A DNA stretch of 64,000 bases from Gambelia wislizenii (GCA_030847615.1 JAUMIR010000005.1:172574596-172638595), one strand, 5' to 3'; counted from the stretch's first letter, positions 44,502-56,739 are shown. The notes: generated by a model not told the origin, from the letters alone. Numbers and translations are program-made.

Positions 44502-45447
44502 ATGGATTTCATAGTAGAGTTGCCAGAAAGTAAGAAAAAGACTGTTATTTGGGTGGTTGTTGACATGTTTTCAAAACAAGCACATTTTGTGGCCTGCAAG
44601 AAACTCCATACCGCCTCCCAATTAGCCAGGTTGTTCATTCAGCACATTTACAGACTACATGGAGTGCCTGCCAAGATTGTATCTGACTGGGGGGCTCAGT
44701 TCACTTCCCAGTTTTGGAAAGCATTCACAAACCCTCTGGGAGTTGAGTTAGGACTCAGCAGTTCCCATCATCCCCAGAGTGATGGCCAGAGCAAACATTT
44801 TAATCAGATTCTTGAACAATACCTGAGGTGCTATGTGAACTTCCAACAGTCTGACTGGGTAGACCTCTTGCCTTTTGCAGAGGTAGCCTATAACAACGCC
44901 ATTCACCAGAGCACGGGCCTCTCCTCTTTCAAGGTGATTTCAGGGCAAGATTTCAATCCTCTACCTCTAGGGGAGGGGTCTTCCAAGGACCCGGTCTCAG
45001 TGACCCAATGGAGCCAAAAGATCAGAGATGCCTGGCCATGTTTTATCTCAGCCTTAGACTTTGCCAAAGTGCATTATAAACATCATGCAGATCAAAACCA
45101 GGATCCAACCCCAGAATATGCCATTGGGGATTTAGTCTTTTTGTCTACCAAATTTCTTAAAAGTCCCCAACCTTCAAAGAAGTTGGGGCCCAAGTACATT
45201 GGTCCCTTTCCTATCACTCGGGTTATAAACCCAGTGGCGTTTGTGCAAAGTATCTTCGTTTGACCACGATCAACATTTTGAAATTTCTGAAGTGTTGGAC
45301 TCTTGGGTTCACCGGGGTGTATTACAGTACTTAGTGAAATGGAAACATTTGCCTTTGGGTCATGCCGAATGGGTCAATTCTGATCATGTGAATGCTCAGT
45401 GCTTATTGCGAAAGTTCCATGCCTGCTTTCCTGATAAGCCAGGTTGA
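44502..45447 (+). pseudogene. Gypsy integrase core with C-terminal chromodomain
   Basis: Open from 44502 to 45263: the integrase catalytic core with MDFIVELPES, VVDMFSKQAHF (first Asp), KIVSDWGAQFTSQFW (second Asp), SSHHPQSDGQSKHFNQ, then the GPY/F-like KLGPKYIGPFPITRVIN. Where the family has the third acidic residue (DGQTE) this copy has Lys, so catalysis is lost. The N-terminal zinc-binding part is deleted. A frameshift near 45245 removes the following linker; the second frame carries the chromodomain (ISEVLDSWVHRG, LQYLVKWKHLP, AEWV) and stops at 45447. Chromodomains target such elements to modified chromatin. Confidence 0.9.
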
Positions 45448-45476
45448 GGGGGAGGTTTATCTTCGGGAGGGCAGTA

Positions 45477-45840
45477 TGTCAGGCTCGTCCCTGAATTCTG
45501 GTTATTGGAGTAGAGTTCATGGAGGACCCTGACATAGGGTTGGTTCAGGCCTGGTTCCCTGCCTAGGCCCCTGAAAGTTTTGGAGAGAGGCCAGCCCGCC
45601 TGGTTGGCTTGGGAACGTTGCTCTTCACAGCAGCTCAAGGTCAGCATTCCCAGGTGCAAGGTGCTATGAGAAATCCTCCCTAAATGCTTTTCTCATGCAG
45701 GGTGCTTTTATCTGGGGGTTTGCTTTGACTGTGCTCAGTTTCGGCTTTTCCTATGTTCCTGACTCATGAATCCATGTCAATAAAGCAATTTATTGAATGC
45801 TTTATTGAATTATGTGAGTGTGTGTGCTTGGTACATCACA
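45477..45840 (+). repeat. Gypsy 3' LTR (364 bp)
   Basis: Starts TGTCAGGCTCG and ends tacatcaCA, so has canonical TG/CA ends. A purine-rich tract (gagggggagg, 45446) precedes it. The polyadenylation-like caataaag lies at about 45779. Confidence 0.9.
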
Positions 45841-46018
45841 TCTATGCCGCTACGTTTCTGCTTGCCTTACTCACACGATTGGTGTTTTAAGATGCTAGTC
45901 TGAAAATGTCCATAGTTTTGTTAGATGGAAATGTTAATAGTGCTTAATATTATGCAACAGCTTAATTGTTAGATGTGATTATGGAATGATTATGAGTAAT
46001 ATTTTAATAATAGATATA

Positions 46019-47272
46019 CAGTTTCCCCTCCACATTCACGAACTCGACATTCGCGGTTTCGGTTATTCACGGTTTTGGGAGGGCCCCCCTGCCCCCCAAA
46101 AAAACTGTGAGACGGGGCCTCTGGAGGCCCCGTAAAAGCCCTTGGAGGGAGCGGAGAGGGCCGGGGAGGCCTTCACGGGGCCCTCGGAGACCCTCCGGAG
46201 GTCCCGTGAAGGCCCTGGGAGGGAGGGGGGAGGGCCGCAGAGGCCTTCATGGAGCCTTCCAATGCTCCATGAAGGCCCTTGAGAGGGTGGGGGGAGGTGC
46301 TGGGGAGGGTGGGGGAGGCCCCGGGGAGGGTGGGGGGAGGCGATGGGGAGGGTGGGGGAGGCCGCGGAGGACTTCACGGAGCGCTCCAAGGCTCCGTGAA
46401 GGCCCCGGGGAGGGTGGGGGGAAGGCGATGGGGAGGGTGGGAGGAGGCCCTGGGGAGGGTGGGGGACAGCCGCAGAGGCCTTGACGGAGCCCTCCAAGGC
46501 TCCGTGAAGGCCCCAGGGAGGGTGGGGGGAGGCCCCAGGGAGGTTGCAGGGAGCCCCCGGGGAGGGTGGGGGACAGCCACGGAGGCCTTGACAGAGCCCT
46601 CCAAGGCTCTGTGAAGGCCCCGGGGAGGGTGGGGGACAGCCGCGGAGGCCTTGACGGAGCCTTGGAAGGCTCCGTGAAGGCCCTGGGGAGGGTGGGAGGA
46701 GGTGATGGGGAGGGTGGGGGGAGGCCGTGGAGGCCTTCACTGGAGCCTTGGAAGGCTCCGTGAAGGCCCCAGGGAGGGTTGGGGGAGGCAATGGGGAGGG
46801 TGGGAGGAGGCCGCAGAGGCCTTCACTGGAGCCTTGGAAGGCTCCGTGAAGGCCCCGGGGAGGGTGGGGGGAGGTGCTGGGGAGGGTGGGGGGAGGCAGT
46901 GGAGGCCTTCACTGGATCCTTGGAAGGCTCTGTGAAGGCCCCGGGGAGGGTGGGGGGAGGGTGGGGGGAGGCCGCGGAGGCCTTCATGGAGCCCTCCAAG
47001 GAAGGCTCCGTGAAGGCCTCGGGGAGGGTGGGGAGAGGTGCTGGGGAGGGTGGGGGGAGGCCGCGGAGGCCTTCACGGGGCCTCAGGGGAGTCTCCGGAG
47101 GCCCCGTGATGGCCTTCGGAGGGAGTGGGGAGCCCGGGAAAAGCGAGTTTGGGGCCTCCGGTGGCCCCATGGTCGCTTTAGCAGGGGAGGGGAGGGCAAT
47201 CAATATTCTCGGTTTTTTGACATTCGCGGGGGTCCATGGAACCTAACCCCTGCGAATGTGAAGGGACAACTG
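46019..47272. mobile_element. Tigger-like MITE with large internal minisatellite
   Basis: TA flanks (46017-46018, 47273-47274). Left end cagtttcccctccacattc; right end gaatgtgaagggacaactg, an inverted pair. Inner flanks repeat gacattcgcgg on both sides (46047 and 47219). Almost the entire interior is a GC-rich array (next entry). Confidence 0.8.
46130..47150 (+). repeat. GC-rich minisatellite with hairpin units
   Basis: Imperfect units of about 60-110 bp, each pairing gaggccttcacggagcc with ggctccgtgaaggcc as a hairpin, followed by G-rich ccggggagggtggggggagg. About nine units can be counted from the ctccgtgaaggcc anchors. The long open frames on both strands, such as the Pro-rich one on the minus strand, are a product of the repeat. 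Confidence 0.8.
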
Positions 47273-47448
47273 TATTATCTTTGGGAAGAAAAAACTATAT
47301 CTATATATAGAAAACCCCCATTTATCTGACAGGTGAGGGACTGCAGCAGTAACAGAAACCGGAATTGGTCAAAAAGCAGAATGCCTGTAGGGAACATGAG
47401 GGAATTATGGTGGCTTTTGGGGAAACTGCCTGTGCACACCTGCGGCAA

Positions 47449-47585
47449 ACCTTGATTTCCCCCTTTTTATATATGGGACACCATTTTACTACACCATTGT
47501 ATATAAAGGGACTTGAGTATCCACAGATTTTGGTATCCACGGGGGATCCTGCAGCCAAACCCCAGTGGATAACAAGGGCCCACTG
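47449..47585 (-). mobile_element. Tigger-like MITE, truncated
   Basis: Read on the minus strand it begins cagtgggcccttgttatcca after TA and carries atccccc gtggatacc and catttta, matching the first half of the complete copy at 59406-59637. The other end is missing. Confidence 0.7.
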
Positions 47586-47676
47586 TATATTAAATGAAAT
47601 GACTAACCTAAATAACCTGCACGTACTTATTTGGTTGCCTTGTGATTCATACTTTATAGACATTCCTGTGAACCCA

Positions 47677-47678
<2 letters not shown>

Positions 47679-47707
<29 letters not shown>
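47679..47707 (+). repeat. (GT)n microsatellite
   Basis: An uninterrupted GT run of about 29 bases. Confidence 0.95.
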
Positions 47708-47710
<3 letters not shown>

Positions 47711-48539
47711 TCCAAAAGAACACACAATAAAGCTGTGTCCAGTTAATCTGAACTGTACTGTCTCCCTTTGGGCATGGCATGTATACAATTTTACGGGATT
47801 GTCAGAGTGAAAAATGGAGACAGCCTCATACCTTTCATGGTTGTGTAGAAGAGGGAAGTTAGCAGATGTTACTTGTCATACAACTAGGTAACAAGCAACA
47901 CCTACTGAAATTCCCTCTTCTACACAACCATGAAAGGGACAGGCCCTCTACCATTTTCACTCTGACAACCCTAGATATATACGCTTATCTACACAGCAAT
48001 AATTTATAGAAAATGCAATAATTAGTGTTTTTACTAATTACTGCATAAGGGTAGCTAGGTCTCTGTCTATCATTGAAGTTAATAATTTGATCATAATAAC
48101 CCAAATATATGTATTTGCTATTTCACGGTGTATCTAAAGATCATAGCAATAAGAGTAGAATGTGTGAGATGAGGCAAGAAGGATTATATATGCCTATGAT
48201 TTTGAGTATCAGTCATGTTAAATTCTTATTAATCATATGTGTATATAGTTTGCTTGAAAGAGCTAATGTTTGGGATTGTAGCCTCAAAGGAATGTTTCAT
48301 ATTTCATCTTCCTGTGACTTGGATGCAGTAAATCAGCTTGTCTTTCTTTGTACAGGGATTTCACTTCTCTGGAGGGCTTTTGTAAAGCAGCACTGTTTTA
48401 AAAGCAGAGCCAGAATGGGAAAATAAGACCCACACAGAAGGAAACATTATCTGGACTTCTCCTGTTGCTGTAAAAGATATCAGATTTATGGAGACATAAC
48501 AGGAATTTGAAATCAGCACAGCATGAAAAAGCTTATAAC

Positions 48540-48541
<2 letters not shown>
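47708..48541. other. Unannotated DNA with an inverted pair
   Basis: At 47817-47852 and 47910-47938, ataccttttcatggttgtgt-like text and acacaaccatgaaagg are inverted relative to each other (catggttgtgtagaagaggg against ccctcttctacacaaccatg), with gtcagagtgaaaatgg and ccattttcactctgac outside. This is an imperfect palindrome of about 170 bp (47798-47968) and looks like a foldback MITE. Confidence 0.55.
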
Positions 48542-48588
<47 letters not shown>

Positions 48589-48600
48589 TGTGTGTGTGTA
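48542..48600 (+). repeat. (CT)n and (GT)n microsatellite
   Basis: CT run 48542-48584, then a short GT run. Confidence 0.95.
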
Positions 48601-48787
48601 CATGTGCATGCCTATGCACATAATGTATATTACATATAAGTGATTGTGGTACATGCTCAGGAATGGTGTAACATCTCTTCCCTCTGCCATTCTTCATATA
48701 TTGCATTTTTGTTCAGCTATGTAATTGCAAAAATATTCATAGATGTGATAATTCTCTGCATGCTATGTATACATGCAAGCATATAAA

Positions 48788-49023
48788 TGTTGTTGTTGTT
48801 TGCCTTCATGTTGTTTCTGAATTACAGTGACCCTAAGGTGCATCTATCAGGGGGTTTTCTCAGCAACATTTGTTCAGAGGTGGTTTGCTTTTGGCTTCCT
48901 GTGAAGCAGAGTGAATGTGACTTGCCCAAGGTCACCCAGTGGGTTTCCATGGCTAACCAGGGATTTAAACCTTGGTTTCCAGAGTCATAGTCCAATGCTT
49001 AAACCAACACACCATGCTGGCTA
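48788..49023 (-). mobile_element. MIR-like tRNA-derived SINE
   Basis: On the minus strand: ccagcatggtgtgttggttt (A-box region), actatgactctgg, then ggtttaaatccctggttagc (B-box region), ccatggaaacccactgggtg, and a distal body ending in a (GTT)n-like stretch on the plus strand. The plus strand text gacttgcccaaggtcaccca is the MIR-type core. About 20% decayed by eye. Confidence 0.8.
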
Positions 49024-49145
49024 TCTGTATAAATGTACTCAATACATTTATGATATATGTACATAATATGAAATATATTGAAATACACTGAGAAGATGTT
49101 ACACACTGAAATACATGAATATCCTGAAATGTACTGGGGAAAAAA

Positions 49146-49196
49146 TGAATGAATGAATGAGTGAATGAATGAATGAGTGAATGAATGAATGAATGA
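49146..49196 (+). repeat. (GAAT)n microsatellite
   Basis: About 12 units with GAGT variants. Confidence 0.95.
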
Positions 49197-52035
49197 CATT
49201 TCACTGATTAAATTAAAGACAAGATGTTCCCCCCTTCACCATTCTATCTCAGAAACCATGGGATTGGTTGGTGAATCTTATTTGAACACTGGCAATAGGG
49301 CAGCAACCTTCATGACACTAGTTTATGGAGCATAGGGAATGCTGTGCAGCACACACAGTTCTGTTCTAAAGCAAAAAGCAATAGCCAAGAGGCTGAAGAA
49401 GAATGGTTGGGAATTGTTAACAGCCTTGACAGTCTCTAACTTTTTATCCATGTAATAATTGGCTATGTTTAATAATCTGGCTAACTGTGGCCTTCCGTAT
49501 GAGTGACAAGTAAATTAGGAACTCCCAGAAACCAGAGACCCTCAAAGAGCTGCTCGGAGACAATAGCCTCATATACACTTGGGAGGGGCCATTACAAATT
49601 CCAAAGAAAGGTAACCTGTAGGGCAACATCTTGCCTGAACATCTGTCTAATCCTATCAACTATAGCTGAGTACTCATGTTTTGTAAAAGAGCTGTTTTCC
49701 CTCTCCTCCATCTCAAAGAAGGTTACTTGTTTCATTCATCTCCAAATTGATAACACATTAATGATCATTAGCACTTCCAGAGCATTCATTGTTCCTACTT
49801 AGGAAGCATTGTACTTCACTCTAAATCCCATCCCCTGAAGGGAAATATTAGGTATAAAAACCTCCCCAAAATCACACCCAAGTGTGTACAGCTCACCCTG
49901 CTTCTAGACTCCATATCAGTTATGTCACCGTTCCTGCTTCCAGACCCTCACTCTGTGGTTTTCTCTGTGGTCACAACTCCTCTGATTGGTACTGTATCAC
50001 CCAGCAAACTCCCTCCACTCTATTCCTTTATCTAAATACTTCCTACTTATTTCATTAGCCTTGCATGAATGCTTGAAGCCTGAATGTGTGTGTGAATGTT
50101 GTTATTGTTATTTTCTCAATAAAAATAATTTAGTTGTACCTTTTGGCTTTAGAGTCTTCTCCTTAGTACCAGTGTACACAGTTCTAAAGGTTCTGCCATT
50201 ACCCACCTCTCATATTGCCAGGTCAAGTGTATTAATTCCCCATCTTAATATCAGTGTGTTAGAGGGTCCTCCTGCACCCCTCCAGCATTTTGGGTAACAG
50301 GGATGCTCTTTCCCCTCACACCATCACTGCCTGAAGCAATCACATCATTCTGAGACTGATCTTGGAAATTCTTTTCCAAGTAATATATGTCTCCACATTA
50401 AAAATTATCCCACTTGATTGCTTCAAAGCAGGGAGAGCTTTGAGCTTTCTTGGTTGCCGTTTTCCTGTCTCCATATTGAACATGGCAGGAATTTGTTTTT
50501 TGTTTTGTTTTGTTTTGTTTCTTTCTTTTGAATGATGCTTCCTGCAGATGATGAATCGAAGGAATGCCTTGACTCTGGGCAAGTGGTTCTATGAGTAGCA
50601 CTGCACAAATCATGGATGCCTTTTTGGTACTGCAAAGTGCGCTCCTTGAAGTGACGAGACTTCATTTTTCCTGGTTGTCAGCAGATCTTCATGGGAGATG
50701 CTTTTTGCCAAATAACATGTGTCTTGTGAGGCCTTGTTTTTGTGCATAGGGAGCTAATGTATCCCAAAATGTCACAGTGAGAAAGAATAATTCTTGACCC
50801 CCAAGATTGTGCAGTGCCTATCTTCCAAGTGTTGTACAGTTCATATAACCTGATGGCAGAAGTGAAGTTGCTTCCAAAATATTCTCTCTCTCTCAGTCTC
50901 TCTCTCTCAAAAAAATAAATACACTATCCAGCTCTCCTGAAGAGCCAGGTTAATTTTATCGAAAGGACACAGTTCTTATACACTGGATAAGCCCCTCCAG
51001 CCAATAGAAAAAAGACTACTTAAAATCATATAGGTTGGTTGGAGTGCCTACAAGAGTATACAGGCTTGTTAGATCTTGCTTAGCCACATCAGAGAGCTTC
51101 CCTGTATTTCTCCTTTTTCATTGATTTATGTGTCTGAATCTACAGGGCTTCGCTTCTCTTTAGAGCAAAGATCTGTTGGGTCTATGGGAACACATGAAGA
51201 GGGGAGCAGGATGACATCTGCTGGTCCCAGATCAGGCTGCCATGCATTCAGTTGAAGCTGAGGATAGGAACTGCAGTGTGTAGTTGTTTAGGGATAGCAA
51301 TTTTATATACAATAGGGAATTCTGACCACACTGTAGTGTCTGATTGCATACACATATTCCATGTGTTTTACATGTGCAAAGTTTGTCCTCTGTGGAACTC
51401 AAGAGAATGATGGGGTCAATATATCTCCCCCTATGAGTTCATTCAGTGCTTGAAGTAAACATAAGGACCAGAGTTAAAGATAAAGGTTAAATGTCTCCTT
51501 TTGGGGGAATATAGACCTATTTCCATCCAGTGGTGTAGATCCTGATGGGCTCACCACTGAGTGAAAACCAAAATTTAAAGCAGAGTTCGACTGTATGTGA
51601 AAGTCTGTGCCTCTAAGCACTCACCATGTAACTGTGCATGAATATGCAGAACCTAAGGCAGGTTTTCATGGGTTTCAGTTTGGGATTAATTTCTAACTCC
51701 ATGAAAGTTTTATTTCTACAAAATCTGCAGCAGGCATTGAAGCTGGAAATCTTACTAACATACTCATCAGCAGATGTAGCCACCTAGTGCTTTCTTTGAA
51801 CAGATTAGAGCTCAACCCTTAGGGTATTCTGTGTGCTAAGTGAGAAAGGTATCCTGTTTTATTGGCTTTATTGTAATTTTGGTAGTCATTGGAACTGTTT
51901 GCCAAATTCATAACTTATTCATAACTCATTCCAATTGATTATTGTCAGTTAATATCATCTGTGGTTTTCACAAGTTGTTTCTCCCCTACCCAGGCCTGTT
52001 TTGAACTCATTTGTGAGAAGGAATGGCCAAAAGTG
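49197..52035. other. Unannotated AT-rich DNA
   Basis: No exon or mobile element that I recognise across 2.8 kb. A (TCTC)n stretch lies at about 50883-50908. Confidence 0.45.
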
Positions 52036-52038
52036 TTA

Positions 52039-52607
52039 GGGCCCATCTACATGAGGGGAAAAAATTGAGTACCTCATAGTAATGACATTTTGCAGCAGCA
52101 GCAACATATCCTAACAGTGTTTTTGGCCTTAGAAGCCTTCAGAAGCCTTGCATTCCAGACAGCTGCGAGTGATTTACTTGCATTAGTTCTTCACCACTGC
52201 CGATTTTTTTTTTAATCATCTGAGGTGCACTGGAGCAATATATAGATTTTCCGAATTAACAGGAAAGCAAAACAAAAAAACCACCCCGTTTTATCGTCTT
52301 AGTAATCAAACATGGCAGCAGTGGACACTTGCCCTTTTAGCAAGCCCTGCCCCTGCTTTTGCCTGGCCAAACAGCTTGTGCTTCCCTTCAAATTGCTTGC
52401 CCTTCACTTGTCCTAATGTGGAGGAATGCACGCCCCCTCACTGTTTTTTAAAAAACTGCAGGATAAGCCACGAAGGCTTTTCCTGTATTGTTTTTGCCAT
52501 TTTGGTCCCCCCCTCCTTCTAAATACTGTGGATTCGTGCATGATCCCATTTAGATTCCGAGTGAATTCCATGAGGTGTATATTTTTTTTTACCATTTAGA
52601 TGGGCCC
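52039..52607. mobile_element. Harbinger-like MITE with TTA duplication
   Basis: Flanked by TTA on both sides (52036-52038, 52608-52610). Termini gggcccatctacatg and catttagatgggccc are inverted repeats with one mismatch. The 3-bp TTA duplication is typical of PIF/Harbinger. No coding capacity. Confidence 0.75.
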
Positions 52608-53040
52608 TTAGTTTTGTTTCCTTCCATGTTCAAATTTTGTGGGTTTTGATGAATTATGATAAAAAATAAACTGAAATTAAGTTCATTACCACTTTTGTTG
52701 TTGTTGTTGTTGTTGTGGGAAGCCTATATCATCAATTGACCAACAGATCTGTAAAACACTAAGAGTTTCTTTGAAAATAGAATGTAAAAACTGCTAGGCG
52801 TTAGTGCTGAGGCAAGGGCCCTGTGCAGTCAACACGTAGGAATGTTTATTCAGAAGTAAGTGTTCTGAACTAGGGCTGCCAAGTCAGGACTATCCCAGGC
52901 CCTGAGATACCAGGGCCATCACTATCACTTGAGACCTATAGATGACCCTTTGTGATGTCAAAGGAGCGGGCCCAGGTGAGGCTGTAAGGGACAACACCTG
53001 GTGATCTCATTAAACATGATACATTAAACATCAATCTGAG
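52608..53040. other. Unannotated DNA with (GTT)n
   Basis: (GTT)n at 52695-52716. gtttattcagaagtaagtg at about 52845 resembles a lizard repeat tail. Confidence 0.5.
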
Positions 53041-53372
53041 GTCCTTTTCGGACGGCGATTTGTAACGCAAGCAGCCTCGTCCCTGTTGCGAGGCTGCTGC
53101 ATGGCAGGGGGGGCATTTCAGATGACACTGTCCCCCTGGCGATACTGTTCCGGAAGAGCTAGGAGGCTGCAGCGACATATTTGGTGATTTCCTAATCACG
53201 GTCAACTTCTGTGATTAGGAAATTGCCAAAGATGGTGCTGCAGCCTCCCAGCTCTTCCGGAACAGTATCGGCAGGGGGACAGCGTCATCCAAAACACACA
53301 CACCCTGCCACGCAGCAGTCTCGCAACGGGGACGAGGCTGCTTGCGTTACAATCGCTGTCCGAAAAAGTCCT
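53041..53372. mobile_element. Palindromic MITE, copy 3
   Basis: Ends ggtccttttcggacggcg and cgctgtccgaaaaagtcc. Arms match over gtaacgcaagcagcctcgtc, ggcagggggg, gatactgttccggaagagct and tttcctaatcacgg. Flanks tga and taa are compatible with a decayed 3-bp duplication. Same family as 16443 and 19286. Confidence 0.8.
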
Positions 53373-56300
53373 AAGATGCACAGAATATGCTGTTCAAATT
53401 TTTGTTCAAAGCACCATTTAGATATACACATTTTTCAAGATAGCAGTCTTGCCCTAAGATTCCTTCCCTACACACTGTGAACTTAGGATAGGGCAAAAGC
53501 CATGAAATCTGGGAACACTATACTGAACTGTAACTGAACACAGCTTCAGACCTCTTAAGGGCTTTATTTGGAACTGAGACTGACATACACTGTTGGTAGA
53601 AAGATGACAGCTTATTGATGACACACAGGTGGCAAACAGATGCAGCAATGAGAAATAAAGGCAGATAGCTCACACATCCTTTCAACGAATTGAAGCAGGT
53701 CTTTATCATAGCTAAACATCTACTGTGGCCCCTAGTGGCAACTCAGTAGTCACTGCATGAACCATATTGCTAGGATGGATTAAACACACCACAACTCCTT
53801 AGGGTGTGACAAATGAAAGGTGAATCTTTTAAAAAAGAAAAGAAAACAGACAACTGATGGGAAAGGTGACTCCTGGACACTTTCCCCAGCTAGACTGGAG
53901 GTAGAGGCATGGGTGTGCCAATATTTTCATAAGAAAAGCCATGATCTCGTGCCTTATGTTCTGTCATTACCATGCTAAAATGAACTGTTCTGCTAGTTTT
54001 AATAGGCTGCAAAATAAACCCTTCCTTGGGAATGGACAGCTGTCATGCTTGTCCATGATCCTGACAAGGACCCATTGATCTGGTGACACAGCTAACATCC
54101 ATGATATTGTTCCACTGTGTTCATGGGACTTATTCTCTGGCTAGTAGGTTTAGGACTGCAGTGTGGGACAAGAATAGGACCATGGAAACAAGCAATACTA
54201 AATTTGCACTTGAGACATCCTCCTGTGCATTCAAAAACCTTGCTGGCTTTTTTCCCCCTAATCATATGGCCACAGAAAATAAACTAGACACTTTATTTCT
54301 ATTCATTCAGCTACAGGCTGGTTGCTTGTATAACATCTAAACTTTTACTACTTGTCTGTAAATTGCTTTACACAGAGTCCTTTTCTTATTATTTAGTAGG
54401 TGCTGACAGCAAGTTTAGTGTGGCTGAAATGAAGATATACATTTGGTTTCTTTCTGAAAGATCTTGTAGTGTATACTAGAATAGACAGGTATCTATTAGG
54501 TGGGGGAACTTTGGCAGGCACAGGCACAATTAATCCTCTGCCATTCCATTTTTTCATCTGCTTTTGAAATGTCTCCTTTCTTCTATCTTCCTCCAACTCT
54601 CCTCTTTTGCCCTGAACTTAATTCAGTAGCTGCAAACTAAATTTGAAGTACAAAAATAGTTCTTACTCATCTCAACAGGAGGGAGTGGAGAAGAGAGGCT
54701 GGAATCTTGCCCTTCCCTGTAGATTCAAGCAAAACCAAACTGCTGCAATCTCTCCTAGCTGGCATGTTTTTCTTCATTAACAATATTTACCATCTTGATC
54801 ATTTCAACTGGGCCAGACTGTCTCGAATTCTGTGGATTCAGCAGATTACAGATGTTACGAAACAGGAATGCTTTTCTTTCTCTTCTTAAGAAAGGGAGCC
54901 AAAGCAAGCAGACATTATTACTTTGAAAAGAAACATGGGGTATCATTTTGGCTTGCTACCAAACATGCATTATCACAGTGGAGTGAAAGCATGTTCATGC
55001 AATGCTTTTCCCTGGAAAAACAAAGGCTTGCAAGAAGTGCAGCCTGGTATATGCATAGGCACACAATAATTGTACAGGCAGGATAGATAATATGTGTCTC
55101 TGTAAGAGGAACAGTAAATGGATTTATTTATTTTTTTAAAAAAAAGTAAAAATTGAGTTTGGTAAAAGATAGATAAACATATCCATTTGCATAAACATTC
55201 AGTGGTGGAGCCTATAATAAGGATGTGGAAAATTCCCTGTGAGGAAAGCTAAATTGATTAATCAGAGAATTTAGCATAAGCATATGACAATTTAAGCGGT
55301 GTGAAGAAGCCACAGTTTTATTTCTTATCAGTGCAAAGGGGAAGGAGGACTTAGTGAATAGCCAGTATGCTCACCATGAGCTTGGGAGGATACAGCCTTA
55401 CATTTTCATTTCTAAATGTAATCACACACAAACAGCAAAGCCAACCAGTAAAATCCCAAATGTAGTCGACATATAGAAAATGACTGTCATGATTAATTAA
55501 GAAAACATCAGTGTCTACAGTTCTCATATCACACTATCCTGCTAGAGTTACTGGAATAATCTTTTAGTGAGGAATCTAGAGGCTGCAGCTTATGGAGGCT
55601 TGAAAGACATGGGTCAGTATTTCAAGCAAAATCCTCAGGACATTCATAAGTATTTTGTGGGAATGGTACAAAACTAACTAAATACAATTGTTGCTTTTTC
55701 CCCCCCTTAGAGAAACAGACCCTAATGACATATACTGTTAGAGAAACACAAGGTAAAATAACACTTTGGACATGGAATGACACAAAATAAACTTTAGAGT
55801 GGCTACATGGCTAGCAAGCTTCACATTTATTCTCAAGTGTAGGGAGGAATGATTTCCAAGGGATGATTTCTAAACATCTCTTTTCTTCATATCGGAAACT
55901 GGCAACATTTGTTCCTGTTTGTTGAGCTTGAGGAAGCCTGAGAATACATTTGAAGTGGGCAGGCAATAACAGGAAAATTGCAGCTTAAATTCATTATTGT
56001 CCTACTAGAAATTCATGTACCGTACAACCAGCCACCTCAATGTATTTACATAATGAATAGAATGCCAAATTATTAATAAACTATGATTAGTTAATCTAAA
56101 CTCAGTGAACAATTTCATAATTACTGCAGAAATAATTCCAGGATTGCTAAATTCAAATGCAAATGCAATCAGCCTGGGAGTTACTTCAAAGAGAACACAC
56201 TTGGCTGATGTTTAACATATTGGGCACCTCACTTCTTATTTGCTCCAGTGTAGAGATTGTTCTGCTGCCTCTGGAGCCCTACCATGTCTTCACCAAGAAA

Positions 56301-56735
56301 CCAACTGGGATGTAGACCCTCATGAGAAATTTACTGATCTTATCCAAACTCTCCTTCCTCCCTTTACATTTTTCCAAAATTATGTTCCCTGAGTAGAAAC
56401 AATGAAATCATTTGGAAACTCTACCAAACAGAAGATGAAGGAGGCAACTTTCATTAAATCTCTATTACAATCAGGGAGAAAGGGGACTGGAGTTGTAATA
56501 CATTAAAAACTATGAATGCACAACCTGCTGATATCAAATCTACTTCTTCTACTGCATGCTGGTTTGATATGTGAGTTGATGAGTGGTGTTGGTATACCTT
56601 CTGCAAAAAACACTTCTCAAGATATTGGATGAGATCTATGTTTTTGTTCACTGAATACTATTTAATGAATTTGAGTTCTAGTTTCCCAAACATTTACCTA
56701 AAAGCAAATTAGCTTTAACCTACAGTTACCATCTA
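53373..56735. other. Unannotated AT-rich DNA
   Basis: No recognised exon or mobile element. Part (56508-56549) is repeated near 57580. Confidence 0.45.
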
Positions 56736-56739
56736 AGTA

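Larger units (their letters stand above)
44489..45840 (+). mobile_element. Ty3/gypsy chromodomain element, internally deleted
   Basis: Flanked by tctat on both sides (44484-44488 and 45841-45845). The left end is only the first 13 bases of the LTR (tgtcaggctcgtc) joined directly to integrase codons. The right end is a complete LTR. Gag, protease, reverse transcriptase and RNase H are absent. The intact 5-bp duplication shows that both outer borders are original. Confidence 0.9.

Noticed and set aside
44489..45840. Endogenous retrovirus
   Set aside because: The integrase is followed by a chromodomain and directly by the LTR, with no envelope; this is a Ty3/gypsy chromovirus-type retrotransposon.
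46063..46791. 242-codon Pro-rich open frame on the minus strand, collagen-like at first sight
   Set aside because: It is produced entirely by the tandem array inside a TA-flanked element; the period follows the DNA repeat and other frames are open as well.
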